A stretch of 64,000 bases of DNA from positions 62,001 through 126,000 of the forward strand of contig NZ_LDUE01000055.1 in the NCBI RefSeq assembly GCF_001038485.1, written 5' to 3'. The notes beneath the pieces were generated by a model. The model did not search any database, had not been told where the DNA came from, and was given only the letters and a program-made list of their open reading frames with translations. Shown here piece after piece: positions 1 through 9,155 of the stretch. Both the position numbers and the translations under genes were made by a program. Each line of letters begins with the position of its first letter. The first letter of the stretch is position 1. This DNA is from Ornithinibacillus californiensis (GTDB taxonomy: Bacteria; Bacillota; Bacilli; Bacillales; Amphibacillaceae).

Positions 1-1
1 T

Positions 2-556
2 ATGTCTAACATTGGTTTGTCCGATTCGAATCAATTAGCTTTTGGAAACCAAAATCAGTCAGGACAACAAAGCCAAAATGGTAACCAATCGAACTCAGGT
101 CAAAATGGTGCCCCTAATGAGGGTGGCCAAAATCCCTCTGAAGGAAATGGTGATGGGAATGGGGGTAGTGACGGTTCTGGGAATGGAAGTGGTGATGGAA
201 GCGGAACAGGCAATGGTTCAGGTTCTGGAACTGGAAGCGGCTCTGGCAGCGGTGGAACGGGTTCAGGTGGAGCAGGTGCAGGATTCGGCCAAGGGTCACG
301 AGAATTAACTATTCCAGAGAAAATCGAAGGCAATGACATGATTGAAGAAGACTTTGGCGAATTTGCTGAAGGAAGTAGTGAATTTCAGACTACTCCTGAA
401 GGATTAGTTATAAAAGGTTCTGTTCGCTCCTATGAAGAAGTTTATGGAGATTATGCTAGTTCTTATCGTAATAGTGTAGAACGATTAGAATTGCCAGCAT
501 ATCTAGAAGATGTTGTAAAAGATTATTTTAGTGATCTAGACCCGGAAGGAGAATGA
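2..556 (+). CDS. Gly/Ser-rich acidic protein of MoxR/VWA operon (5'-partial)
   Basis: I do not recognise a named family. The visible 184 residues start with an Asn/Gln-rich stretch. A long Gly/Ser/Asn low-complexity linker follows (about residues 40-98), then an acidic, ordered-looking C-terminal part that ends in SYEEVYGDYA and DYFSDLDPEGE. No signal peptide or membrane segment is visible. The reading frame is open at the first base of the window, so the ATG at position 2 is probably internal and the N-terminal part lies outside. The stop lies 3 bases before the moxR start, so the gene is co-transcribed with the MoxR/DUF58/VWA genes. By context it is a membrane-complex component or substrate of the MoxR ATPase, which is inference only. 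Confidence 0.6.
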   Translation: MSNIGLSDSNQLAFGNQNQSGQQSQNGNQSNSGQNGAPNEGGQNPSEGNGDGNGGSDGSGNGSGDGSGTGNGSGSGTGSGSGSGGTGSGGAGAGFGQGSRELTIPEKIEGNDMIEEDFGEFAEGSSEFQTTPEGLVIKGSVRSYEEVYGDYASSYRNSVERLELPAYLEDVVKDYFSDLDPEGE

Positions 557-559
557 ATC

Positions 560-1558
560 TTGATTGATTTAGAATCAAAAGAGAAGCAATTGCAAGAAGT
601 AACCGAACAAATCGTAAAAGTAAAACAAGAAATAAATTCTTTTATCGTTGGACAGAGTGACGTCATAGACCAAGTACTATGGACTATTCTTTCTGGTGGT
701 CATGCCTTACTCGAGGGATTACCCGGTTTAGGGAAAACGATGTTAGTACGGACAATTTCCGATGTAATGGATTTAAGATTCTCTAGAATACAATTTACTC
801 CTGATCTAATGCCTTCGGATATAACTGGAACGATGCTTATCGAACCAAGTGAAAGTGGTAAACAAGTATTTACCTTTCATGAAGGTCCGATATTTTCCAA
901 TATCGTATTAGCAGATGAGATTAATCGGGCGACACCAAAAACACAAAGTGCGTTACTTGAGGCAATGGGGGAGAAGACTGTTTCAGTGATGGGGAGTACG
1001 AAAAAACTACCAGAGCCCTTTTTTGTTTTAGCTACTCAGAACCCACTTGATTTAGAAGGAACCTATCCATTACCAGAAGCGCAAATGGACCGCTTTTTAT
1101 TAAAAATAAACGTTAACTATCCAACGAAAGATGAATTAAAACAGATTGTTTTACACACGACAGGATTAGATACACCAAAAGTTGCTAAAATTATGGATGG
1201 TAATTCGATTCAAGCGATTCAACGTCTAGCTACAGAAATACTAGTTTCTGATGAAATGCTAGATTTCGCTGTGAATCTTATTATGGCAACCCATCCAGAT
1301 CAAGAACAAAGTACGGATTCAGTGAAAAAATATGTTCGATATGGTTCAGGTCCACGTGGCCTTCAAGCATTAATTCGAATTGCTAAAGTTCGTGCTTTAT
1401 CACTTGGTCGCTTTCATGTTTCAAAAGGCGATATTAAACAAGCAGCTAAACCAGTGTTACGTCATCGTTTATTCCTTAATTTTGAAGGAGAAGCAACTGG
1501 AATTACAAGTGATGAGGTAATTGATGAGGTATTATCCAAGATTGGTGAGAGGTCATGA
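560..1558 (+). CDS. MoxR-family AAA+ ATPase
   Basis: A 332-residue MoxR-type AAA+ ATPase. The Walker A motif GLPGLGKT is near residues 54-61. The Walker B region is LADEINRATPKTQSALLEAM, followed by sensor 1 (LATQNP) and the ARLEGTYPLPEAQMDRF-like MoxR signature. An AAA lid domain lies C-terminal. MoxR proteins are thought to act as chaperones that assemble or activate partner complexes through VWA-domain proteins, and such partners are encoded downstream. Start: TTG at 560, chosen because GGAAGGAG lies 8-9 bases upstream and no ATG fits the frame. It overlaps the next gene by four bases (ATGA), which implies translational coupling. B. subtilis YeaC is a comparable protein. Confidence 0.9.
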   Translation: MIDLESKEKQLQEVTEQIVKVKQEINSFIVGQSDVIDQVLWTILSGGHALLEGLPGLGKTMLVRTISDVMDLRFSRIQFTPDLMPSDITGTMLIEPSESGKQVFTFHEGPIFSNIVLADEINRATPKTQSALLEAMGEKTVSVMGSTKKLPEPFFVLATQNPLDLEGTYPLPEAQMDRFLLKINVNYPTKDELKQIVLHTTGLDTPKVAKIMDGNSIQAIQRLATEILVSDEMLDFAVNLIMATHPDQEQSTDSVKKYVRYGSGPRGLQALIRIAKVRALSLGRFHVSKGDIKQAAKPVLRHRLFLNFEGEATGITSDEVIDEVLSKIGERS

Positions 1559-2427
1559 GTGAAGCCCTACTTACTAGTAGTTTAATGTATCGGTTGGACA
1601 AGCATCGCTTCCAGACTCGTAATAGGAAGCGAGGGCATCATAAAGGTGCAAGAAGATCAACTAAACAAGGAACTTCACTAGAATTTTCCGATTATCGCCA
1701 GTATCAACCAGGAGATGATCTACGACAAATAGATTGGAATGTGTTTGCAAGAACGAATAAGCATTATATCAAACGCTTTTTAGATGAACAAGAAATGGTC
1801 GTTTCTATATTTCTCGATTGTACGAAATCTATGACTCTCATTCCAGAGAAGTGGCGATTTGCTAAAGGACTCGCTGCTGCACTAGGTTATATGTCCTTGA
1901 GTGCCGATGATCGTGTTGGTATATTTCCAATTGGTGCGCAAACTCATCCCTTTGCCTATAAAAAAGGCAAAGCTTTTTCTAATCGCCTTGTTCATTATGT
2001 AGATACAATAGTTTCTGATGAGGCTTCGTTTACATTCTCTGAGTCTGTTGGAAGATACATACAGCCTAAATCTAGTATTTCGGTTTTAATAAGTGATTTA
2101 CTGGAACCAATCGAATTAATTGAAGAAGCGATTAAGAAATTACAAGCATACAAACAAGAGCTTATTATCATTCAACCACTAGCAAAAGAAGAAATCGATC
2201 CATTCTATCAAGGGGATATTGAACTGCTGGATAGTGAAACACAAGATAAGGTAAATGTGACGATGAATAGAGCGGTTAAAAACAGCTATCAACTACGACT
2301 AAATACACATCGGGAACAGTTAGAAAGATTTTGTTTTGAGCGTGGCATTGGTTATCTTTCTTGTGAAGTAGCGAATTCATTAGAGAATATTCTGTTTAAC
2401 CGTATGACAGCAAAAGGGTGGATTTAA
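1555..2427 (+). CDS. DUF58 domain protein (YeaD-like)
   Basis: A 290-residue DUF58 protein. The family core is visible: GTSLEFSDYRQYQPGDDLR followed by IDWNVFARTNK. A degenerate VWA-like fold then begins at IFLDCTKSM. No membrane segments are apparent. DUF58 genes almost always follow moxR, and the product is presumed to be a MoxR partner, but its biochemical role is not established. The start ATG overlaps the moxR stop, and a GGTGAGAGG-type ribosome site lies within the end of moxR. The next gene begins within 15 bases. Confidence 0.88.
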   Translation: MSEALLTSSLMYRLDKHRFQTRNRKRGHHKGARRSTKQGTSLEFSDYRQYQPGDDLRQIDWNVFARTNKHYIKRFLDEQEMVVSIFLDCTKSMTLIPEKWRFAKGLAAALGYMSLSADDRVGIFPIGAQTHPFAYKKGKAFSNRLVHYVDTIVSDEASFTFSESVGRYIQPKSSISVLISDLLEPIELIEEAIKKLQAYKQELIIIQPLAKEEIDPFYQGDIELLDSETQDKVNVTMNRAVKNSYQLRLNTHREQLERFCFERGIGYLSCEVANSLENILFNRMTAKGWI

Positions 2428-2441
2428 CCAGGGGTGATTTC

Positions 2442-4250
2442 ATGAATTTTATAACACCTATCTTTTTTACATTAATCGTATTTATCATCGGAGTTATTCT
2501 TTTCTATTTGTTTAGAAAGCAGTATGAGAGTCAAATCATACCATCAACTCTTCTTTGGCAACAAGTTATGCAGGAATGGCAAGCTACAAAGTGGTGGAGG
2601 AAATTACAAAACTATTTACTACTTTACCTACAACTGCTGATACTGTTATTCCTGATGCTTGCTTTAGCTCGGCCATTTTTAGGTGTGAATGAATTGTCAG
2701 GAGAACATATTGTATTTGTACTAGATACATCTGCTTCTATGACCGTAGAGGAGGAAGAGACGACCCGCTTCGATACCGCAAAACAAGAAGCCCTTGAACT
2801 CGTTGAACAACTAGATGATCAGCAATTAACTGTTATTTTAGCCGAAGAAATTCCTACAATCTTGTTTTCTACGGAAACAGAAGAACAAACGATGAAATCT
2901 CGTATTGAGGATGTGGAAGCCTCTTTTCAATTTGCAGATATAGTAAAATCTATTCAGCTAGCAAATCAATTATTGTCGGGAACAAGTGGAGAAATTCACG
3001 TATTTTCCGATAGTGTTGCGAAAGAAAGTCTGGACACTAGTTACTTAACGAATAAGTTGGTTGTACATAATATCGGAATGTCTAAAAATAACCTTTCATT
3101 ACATACGCTTGGAGTATCACAAAACAACCAGCAAATTAGCGGCATATTAACGGTTTTCAATGAGTCCGATGAAGAAAAGCTTGCGAGAATCACAATTGAA
3201 AGTAATGGAGAATCCATCATCACCATTCAAGAACTGATAGAACCAGGAAAATTAAAACAATTAGCTATTAATGATTTACCTGCTAAGTCCTACTATAAAG
3301 CAGTGTTAACGACAGAGGATGACTATAAAGCTGATAATGAGTTGTTTTCATTTTTAGGGAATAACACACCACCTACCATTCATTTAATTGGTGATGTGAA
3401 TTCTTTTACGTCAAAAGCATTACATTATTTAAGTACAGATGTTGTTCAATACAATCAAGATACAGCAGTTTCTGGGGATAATGTGATTTATGTATTAGAA
3501 GAAATCCCTGACACCAAATGGCCTAATGGACCCACACTAGTATTTTCTCCTACAAATGGAGAATCTTTTCCTGTATCACCAAAAGAGAACCTGCAGGCTG
3601 AAGTAAAAACAATAAGGGAAGATGCAATCCTAAGGTATGTTGACATTGGAGAGGTTTATATTCAATCTAGTTCTCCTTTTCAAGCAACTGAACTCGACAC
3701 AATTCTGGCAAGTGGTGAAACACCGCTTATTAGTAAAGGATATTATAAAGGTAATCCACTAATTTTGGTGGGCTTTGATATAGCAGATACCGATTGGCCA
3801 TTGCATACTAGCTTTCCAATCTTCTTATATAATGCAATTAACTACTTAAATGAGAAACAAGAAGCATTGGGTTATGTGAAGCCAAGCGAATCACTAAGTA
3901 TCAACATTGAGGCTGGTACAACAAGTGGTGTTATCTTGAATGAAAATCAGGAGAAAGTACTAGACATAAACTTGGACGAACCAACCTTCCAAGCTCCAAG
4001 CCACCCCGGCTTGTATAAAATGATAACCGAAAGTGATTTAGGAAGACGATCAGAGAAATTATTTGCCGTTTCTATAGATGCCCAGGAAAAGAATATTCAA
4101 CCAAATACGAGCTTTTCAATCGAGGGTAAGCATGAAAATAGTAATACAAATCAAGAAAAGCCTAATGAAATTTGGACGATTTTTGCTATCCTAGCATTAC
4201 TCGTTTTATTTTTAGAATGGGAGGTCTATCGCCGTGGGATTTCAAATTGA
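2442..4250 (+). CDS. BatA/VWA-domain membrane protein
   Basis: About 602 residues. The N-terminal hydrophobic helix (MNFITPIFFTLIVFI) and a second helix ending LALARPFLG are typical of BatA-type proteins. A VWA domain with the MIDAS start VFVLDTSASM follows, then a long extracytoplasmic beta-rich region. A C-terminal transmembrane helix (TIFAILALLVLFLEW) is followed by basic residues. I chose ATG at 2442 because GGGGTGATTT precedes it; an in-frame GTG at 2418 is the longer alternative. VWA proteins of this arrangement are predicted clients of MoxR ATPases. The next gene starts inside its end (17-base overlap). Function unknown. Confidence 0.85.
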   Translation: MNFITPIFFTLIVFIIGVILFYLFRKQYESQIIPSTLLWQQVMQEWQATKWWRKLQNYLLLYLQLLILLFLMLALARPFLGVNELSGEHIVFVLDTSASMTVEEEETTRFDTAKQEALELVEQLDDQQLTVILAEEIPTILFSTETEEQTMKSRIEDVEASFQFADIVKSIQLANQLLSGTSGEIHVFSDSVAKESLDTSYLTNKLVVHNIGMSKNNLSLHTLGVSQNNQQISGILTVFNESDEEKLARITIESNGESIITIQELIEPGKLKQLAINDLPAKSYYKAVLTTEDDYKADNELFSFLGNNTPPTIHLIGDVNSFTSKALHYLSTDVVQYNQDTAVSGDNVIYVLEEIPDTKWPNGPTLVFSPTNGESFPVSPKENLQAEVKTIREDAILRYVDIGEVYIQSSSPFQATELDTILASGETPLISKGYYKGNPLILVGFDIADTDWPLHTSFPIFLYNAINYLNEKQEALGYVKPSESLSINIEAGTTSGVILNENQEKVLDINLDEPTFQAPSHPGLYKMITESDLGRRSEKLFAVSIDAQEKNIQPNTSFSIEGKHENSNTNQEKPNEIWTIFAILALLVLFLEWEVYRRGISN

Positions 4251-7047
4251 TGAACCATTATTCCTCCTATTATTAATACCCGTAATCGCTGTTTCTTTTC
4301 TCTTTTGGACAAGTGTCTCTCTTCAGTCCATGTTAGAAAAAAGAATCATTCTATTTTTAAGATTATTAATTTTTTCTTTTATTATATTAGCATTATGTGG
4401 TCCATTTATTAAACTACCTGTTCAAGGGGTAACAACAGTATTTGTTGTGGACCATTCGGAAAGTGTACGGAACCAGCAACAAGAAATGTACGGAACCATT
4501 GAAAAAGCGATTGAGGGGATGAACGAAAAAGATTCTTATGCAATAGTCACGGTTGCTGAAGAAGCGGTAGTTTCCCAGACTATTTCTACTCGTGAAAAAG
4601 GTATTATTTCAACTAATATAGTAGAAAAAAATGCTTTTACTAATTTGGAAGACGGTCTACAAGTTGCATCAAGTCTATTATCATCAAATTCTAATGGTCG
4701 AATAGTGCTAATGACAGACGGTAATGAAAATATGGGGGATGTGAAACGCCAGGTTAATTTATTAAATTCACAACAAATAGAAGTAGATGTTTTTCCTTTC
4801 CAAACATCAATTGAACGAGATGTTGTCCTAGAAAATTTTGATGTACCTAATAATTTATTTCATGGTGAACAAACAACAATAAATACGACAATAACTAGTA
4901 CAATCGACACAACTACAAGACTTCGTATTAGTAAAAATAATGAAACCATTATTGATGAAGAAATACCAGTTAAACAAGGGACAAATGTGTATTCTTTCGA
5001 TTATTTAATCGAGTCAACTGGTTCTCATAGCTTTCAAGCTGAAATTAGTTCACCCGATGATGGCATACCACAAAATAATGTGAGTTATGCAATTTCTAAT
5101 GTTCAAGGAACTCCTAGTGTTTTGCTAGTTGAAGGAACGCCAGATGAGGGTAGGAATATAGCTTCCGTTTTTGAGGCATCTGGTCTAATAGTAGACTCTA
5201 GTAGGCCTGACCTTCTTCCAACGACGTTAACAGGAATTTTAGACTATGAGACTATTATCTTCAGTAATGTATCAGCAACGGATATTACGCAAGAACAAAT
5301 GGATATTATAGAAAGTGCGGTTAAAGATTTTGGTATTGGCTTCATAATGACTGGTGGAAATCAGAGCTTTGGTTTAGGAGGCTATTTTAAAACACCAATC
5401 GAACAGATACTACCTGTAGAAATGGATTTAAAAGGGAAAAAAGAATTACCATCATTAGGAATGGTTATCGTGTTAGACCGTTCCGGCAGTATGTCTGGCT
5501 ATAAAATGGATTTAGCAAAAGAGGCTGCTGCGCGTTCCGTAGAATTACTTCGCGAGCAAGACACACTAGGTTTTATTGCATTTGATGACCAGCCATGGCA
5601 AATTATTGAAACAGGTCCTTTAGCTAATAAAGAAGAAGCTGCAGAACAAATACGCTCCATCACAGAAGGTGGAGGTACTAATATTTTCCCTGCTTTAGAA
5701 AAGGCTTACGAACAACTAGAACCATTAAACCTTAAAAGGAAGCATATTATTCTCTTAACAGATGGACATTCAGCTACTAATTTTGATTACCTAGAGTTAA
5801 TCGGAGAAGGGCTTGAGAACAACATAACGCTATCCACTGTGGCGATTGGTAGTGACGCAGATCATGCATTATTAGAAGAATTAGCAGAAGAGGGGACCGG
5901 ACGTTACTATGATGTATACGATGCATCTACTATTCCAAGTATTCTATCACGTGAGACGATCCTAACGACTAGGACCTATATTGAAGATAATCCTTTTTAT
6001 CCTACAGTGATTGAAGGTAATGAGTGGAATCCTATATTTTCAGAAGGTGTTCCACAAATGAATGTTTATGTTGCTACAGATCCAAAGTCGCGAGCAGAAT
6101 CTATTTTAATTAGTGATAAAGGAGATCCTGTTCTTATAAGGTGGCAATATGGTCTTGGAAATACGATTGCCTGGACATCGGATATTCTTGGAACGTGGTC
6201 AGGAGATTGGCCAACTTGGGAAAAGTGGCCAATGCTATGGAACGAAATGGTTTCCTGGAGTCTTCCATCCTACCAGCAAGAAATGTACCATGTCCAGCAG
6301 AAGGTAAACGGTAAAGATATAACCTTAACAGTTACCTCAGAAAATGCTAGTCTTTTGCCGATTCAAGCAAGCGTAATTGATGAGAAAGGAAATGAAATTG
6401 AAGCGCAAATCAGGCCAACTGCACCTGGAGAGCATGAAATTACATTCCAAGCTGATACGGGGATTTATTACCTTCAGTTAGCGAGAGTCGAGGATGAGAA
6501 AATCACCAGTACCTTTCAAACTGGTATAGTAGTTCCTTATTCAAAGGAATTTGAACTAAACGTCCAAAATAAACTAATACTTACTGAAATTACCGATCTT
6601 AGTAGTGGAATTATATTAGAAGAACCAGAAGATGCATTTCGGGAATTAGACAATGGAAAAGTGGAGAAAAGACCTATATATAGTCAGCTCTTATTGTTAG
6701 CGTTTTTATTGTTCTTCATAGAGATTGCTGTTAGGCGATTTGGTATAATTTCGCTATTTGCAAGACTTAAGCAAAAACAAGGTAATACCGCTGCAAAACG
6801 CGAAGTTAAGAAACAGCAATTAAATCAAACATTTGATCAATTGAAAACTGCTACTACGAAACGAGTATCAAATAACCAACTAGAGAACAAGCCAATTAAT
6901 AATCCAGAAGTTTCTCAAAAGAAAAGTAAACCTAACAAAGAAGAAAAATCCAAACAAGAGCCTCTAATCAAAGATAATACTGAACAAGAGAGTTCTCAAG
7001 AGCGGATGAAGCGATTATTAGAAGCGAAAAACAGAAAAAACAAATAA
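4234..7047 (+). CDS. Large double-VWA / GATase-like membrane protein
   Basis: A 937-residue membrane protein. Two N-terminal helices occupy about residues 8-58. A first VWA-like domain begins VFVVDHSESV near residue 70. A class I glutamine-amidotransferase-like domain covers about 290-400. A second VWA domain with a full MIDAS (VIVLDRSGSMSG) lies near 411-422, and VLLTDG-type strands are visible. The C-terminal helix (LLLLAFLLFFIEIAV, about 815-830) is followed by a long Lys/Gln/Glu-rich cytoplasmic tail. The start is GTG at 4234, preceded by GGGAGGT within the upstream gene. It is the last gene of the MoxR operon. The family is widespread beside moxR/DUF58, but its job is undetermined. Confidence 0.85.
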   Translation: MGFQIDEPLFLLLLIPVIAVSFLFWTSVSLQSMLEKRIILFLRLLIFSFIILALCGPFIKLPVQGVTTVFVVDHSESVRNQQQEMYGTIEKAIEGMNEKDSYAIVTVAEEAVVSQTISTREKGIISTNIVEKNAFTNLEDGLQVASSLLSSNSNGRIVLMTDGNENMGDVKRQVNLLNSQQIEVDVFPFQTSIERDVVLENFDVPNNLFHGEQTTINTTITSTIDTTTRLRISKNNETIIDEEIPVKQGTNVYSFDYLIESTGSHSFQAEISSPDDGIPQNNVSYAISNVQGTPSVLLVEGTPDEGRNIASVFEASGLIVDSSRPDLLPTTLTGILDYETIIFSNVSATDITQEQMDIIESAVKDFGIGFIMTGGNQSFGLGGYFKTPIEQILPVEMDLKGKKELPSLGMVIVLDRSGSMSGYKMDLAKEAAARSVELLREQDTLGFIAFDDQPWQIIETGPLANKEEAAEQIRSITEGGGTNIFPALEKAYEQLEPLNLKRKHIILLTDGHSATNFDYLELIGEGLENNITLSTVAIGSDADHALLEELAEEGTGRYYDVYDASTIPSILSRETILTTRTYIEDNPFYPTVIEGNEWNPIFSEGVPQMNVYVATDPKSRAESILISDKGDPVLIRWQYGLGNTIAWTSDILGTWSGDWPTWEKWPMLWNEMVSWSLPSYQQEMYHVQQKVNGKDITLTVTSENASLLPIQASVIDEKGNEIEAQIRPTAPGEHEITFQADTGIYYLQLARVEDEKITSTFQTGIVVPYSKEFELNVQNKLILTEITDLSSGIILEEPEDAFRELDNGKVEKRPIYSQLLLLAFLLFFIEIAVRRFGIISLFARLKQKQGNTAAKREVKKQQLNQTFDQLKTATTKRVSNNQLENKPINNPEVSQKKSKPNKEEKSKQEPLIKDNTEQESSQERMKRLLEAKNRKNK

Positions 7048-7069
7048 TTGTTTGATTGATTGATCTCTA

Positions 7070-7098
7070 TTGACAAACTGAATTGGGCTAATTATAAT
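7070..7098 (+). promoter_or_regulatory. Consensus sigma-A promoter of the T-box leader
   Basis: TTGACA at 7070-7075 and TATAAT at 7093-7098 are separated by exactly 17 bases. Both hexamers match the vegetative consensus perfectly. Transcription would start near 7105 and read into the T-box leader. Confidence 0.85.
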
Positions 7099-7104
7099 AA
7101 TTTT

Positions 7105-7366
7105 TAATTTACAATTAAATGAAGGAAAAGCGAAGAAGAGAAGAGTAAGTAATTGAATTTTTTTACAGAGAGCTCCAGTTGCTGGAATGGAGTAAGATTT
7201 CATTACTGAAACAAGACTCAGAGCTTCATACAGGAATCTATGGATGATTGTTTGACGGTATCCCCGTTACGGAAAAAGGTTAATTATTGTTATATTAACA
7301 AATAGAGGTGGCACCACGTATATAATCCCGTCCTCAAGACTTATGTCTTGAGGACGGGATTTTTAT
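7105..7366 (+). promoter_or_regulatory. T-box riboswitch (tRNA-sensing leader) with terminator
   Basis: Hallmarks of a T-box leader are present. The Stem I apical module ACAGAGAGCTCCAGTTGCTG is followed by a pairing GGAATGGAG. The T-box/antiterminator core AGAGGTGGCACCACG is at 7304-7318. A perfect 16-bp terminator stem follows (ATCCCGTCCTCAAGAC 7325-7340 / GTCTTGAGGACGGGAT 7345-7360) and runs into TTTTAT. The specifier region is CTGAAACAAGAC (7206-7217); ACA (Thr) or AAC (Asn) are the best candidates and I cannot decide. The T-box base after TGG is C, which would pair with a G discriminator and fits Asn better than Thr. The gene it should control, an MFS transporter, is broken. Confidence 0.9.
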
Positions 7367-7393
7367 TTGTTTTATAGAAGGGGGGAAAATCAC

Positions 7394-7873
7394 ATGGCAT
7401 TGATCAAGAAGATGATAGAAAATATGCTTTTATTTTATTATTCGGTATAGGTGTTTCTAATATCGAAGAGTGGGTATACTTCTTAGCTTTAAATCTAATT
7501 GTTTATGATATCACAGGTTCTCCTTTGGCGGTATCGCTATTGTATGTTATCAAACCGCTTGCAACAATAACTACAAGCTTTTGGGTTGGGACCATTATAG
7601 ATCGGCTAAATAAGAAACGTTTACTGATTGTATTGGATATGTTACGAGCTCTATTAATTGTTTTATTACCACTTATGATGTCTTCAATAGTTTATATGTA
7701 CCTAATTGTTTATATCATTAACATGCTAAGTTCCATGTTTTCATGCACTTAGTGAAAGAAACAAACAATAGAGAGGCGAACATTTACTCATCAACCTTAA
7801 AGGGTTGTATTTTTTTATATTTTTTCTAGTAGACATAATATCTATTATGGGAAGTTATGCGGAAAATAGTTAA
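7394..7873 (+). pseudogene. MFS transporter remnant downstream of T-box
   Basis: A start ATG at 7394 has a good ribosome site (GAAGGGGGG) but its frame closes at 7450. The transporter sequence continues in another frame from about 7426 (AFILLFGIGVSN), through the recognisable MFS loop WVGTIIDRLNKKRLL, to a stop at 7752. A further hydrophobic scrap in yet another frame (GLYFFIFFLVDIISIMGSY) ends at 7873. The whole remnant is about 480 bp, whereas MFS proteins need about 1200 bp. It is therefore frameshifted and mostly deleted. No function is expected. Confidence 0.8.
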
Positions 7874-7916
7874 TTTAATCTCAGAATCCAAGTTTACTCC
7901 TGATAGTGAGACAAAA

Positions 7917-7958
7917 TGAAAAAAACGCTAAAAATACGTTAAATATATTTTTAGCGTT
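7917..7958 (-). terminator. Terminator of citA
   Basis: AACGCTAAAAATA (7924-7936) pairs with TATTTTTAGCGTT (7946-7958). Read on the minus strand the stem is followed by a run of seven T. It sits 15 bases after the citA stop codon. Confidence 0.8.
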
Positions 7959-7973
7959 TAATCCTGGTGCAAT

Positions 7974-9053
7974 TTATTTACCTACATATATCGCAGTCGG
8001 TCTAAATATTGTATTGTTATTTAATTGTTCAATTGCATGTGCACACCAGCCAACAATTCTACTAGAGCTAAATATCGCAGTAAAAATACTATCGTCTATG
8101 TTTATCGATTTCATAATTGCTGCTGCATAATACTCTACATTTGTATATAATTCTTTACCTGGTTTTAATTCCTTTAAAATCTTGATGGTTTGTGTCTCTG
8201 TTTCTAATGCCAAGGAAATCCAATCTGGTACGTTATTTATTTTCAATATAGTATTTTTTAACGCTACCGCGCGTGGATCAACTGTTTTATAGACGCGATG
8301 ACCAAATCCCATTATTCTTTCTTTATTTTCTAACTTATTGTGAATAACTTCACAAATCCTGTCGATTGTTCTAATTTCCTCCAACAATGAAATGACTCCT
8401 GAAGGCGCACCCCCATGTAACGGACCTTTCATAGTACCAAGTGCACTTGCTACAGCAGAAACGAGATCACTTTCAGTGGAAATCGTAACTCTTGCAGCAA
8501 ATGTAGATGCATTAAGCCCATGTTCCATAGTTAATATTAAATATGTTTCGAGGATTTTAGCATGTGTTATGTTATTTTCTCCCTTTAGCATGTATATAAA
8601 ATTCTCAACATGATCTAACTTAGGATGAGGTGAGATTATAGGCAATTGACTTATTTGTCGATACCGATATGCTACTATCGTTGGCATTATTGCTATCAAT
8701 TTAATTGCTTTTTCATAGATATCTTCCGTTTCATCCATATAATAAGCAGACACTATCGTTCTTAATATATCCATCAGCGGCATTTCTCTAGGAAGTTCTT
8801 CAAGAATGCTTTCTACATATCCGGGTAATGACCGATACGTCTTTAATTGTTCCTTAAATTGCTCTAACTTATCCTGCTCTGGAAACTTACCGAACAGCAA
8901 GAAGTAAGCAACCTCCTCAAACGAATAATTACCGACTAAATTATTGACAGGTACACCACGATAGGTTAATAAACCTACCTGTCCGTCAATATTACTTAAT
9001 TCTGTCTGAACTGCGTTTACCCCTTTTAACCCTGGTTGAAACACTTCCTCCAC
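7974..9053 (-). CDS. citA: Citrate synthase (CitA-like)
   Basis: About 360 residues. Condenses acetyl-CoA and oxaloacetate to citrate in the cytosol. The family motifs are visible: LKGVNAVQTELSNIDG at the N-terminus, the active-site histidine regions LHGGAPSGV and MGFGHRVYK, and a C-terminal SSRIVGWCAHAIEQ. I chose GTG at 9053 because GGGAGAGGAGA precedes it and B. subtilis CitA starts just before the GLKG motif; a TTG at 9086 has no ribosome site. It is divergent from a LysR regulator, exactly as citA-citR are arranged in B. subtilis, so it is likely the minor, CitR-controlled citrate synthase. A methylcitrate synthase role cannot be excluded. Confidence 0.87.
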   Translation of the reverse strand: MEEVFQPGLKGVNAVQTELSNIDGQVGLLTYRGVPVNNLVGNYSFEEVAYFLLFGKFPEQDKLEQFKEQLKTYRSLPGYVESILEELPREMPLMDILRTIVSAYYMDETEDIYEKAIKLIAIMPTIVAYRYRQISQLPIISPHPKLDHVENFIYMLKGENNITHAKILETYLILTMEHGLNASTFAARVTISTESDLVSAVASALGTMKGPLHGGAPSGVISLLEEIRTIDRICEVIHNKLENKERIMGFGHRVYKTVDPRAVALKNTILKINNVPDWISLALETETQTIKILKELKPGKELYTNVEYYAAAIMKSINIDDSIFTAIFSSSRIVGWCAHAIEQLNNNTIFRPTAIYVGK

Positions 9054-9155
9054 TCTCCTCTCCCTTATGACACAATTATAGTTCAAGTAAAAGATTATTA
9101 AAATTTAGTATTTTTTAATATAATAATAAATAATCCTTATTAATGAGGTGTATTG

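Noticed and set aside
7906-8130. Plus-strand frame of 74 codons over the end of citA
   Set aside because: It runs through the citA terminator and coding sequence in antisense. No ribosome site or family pattern.
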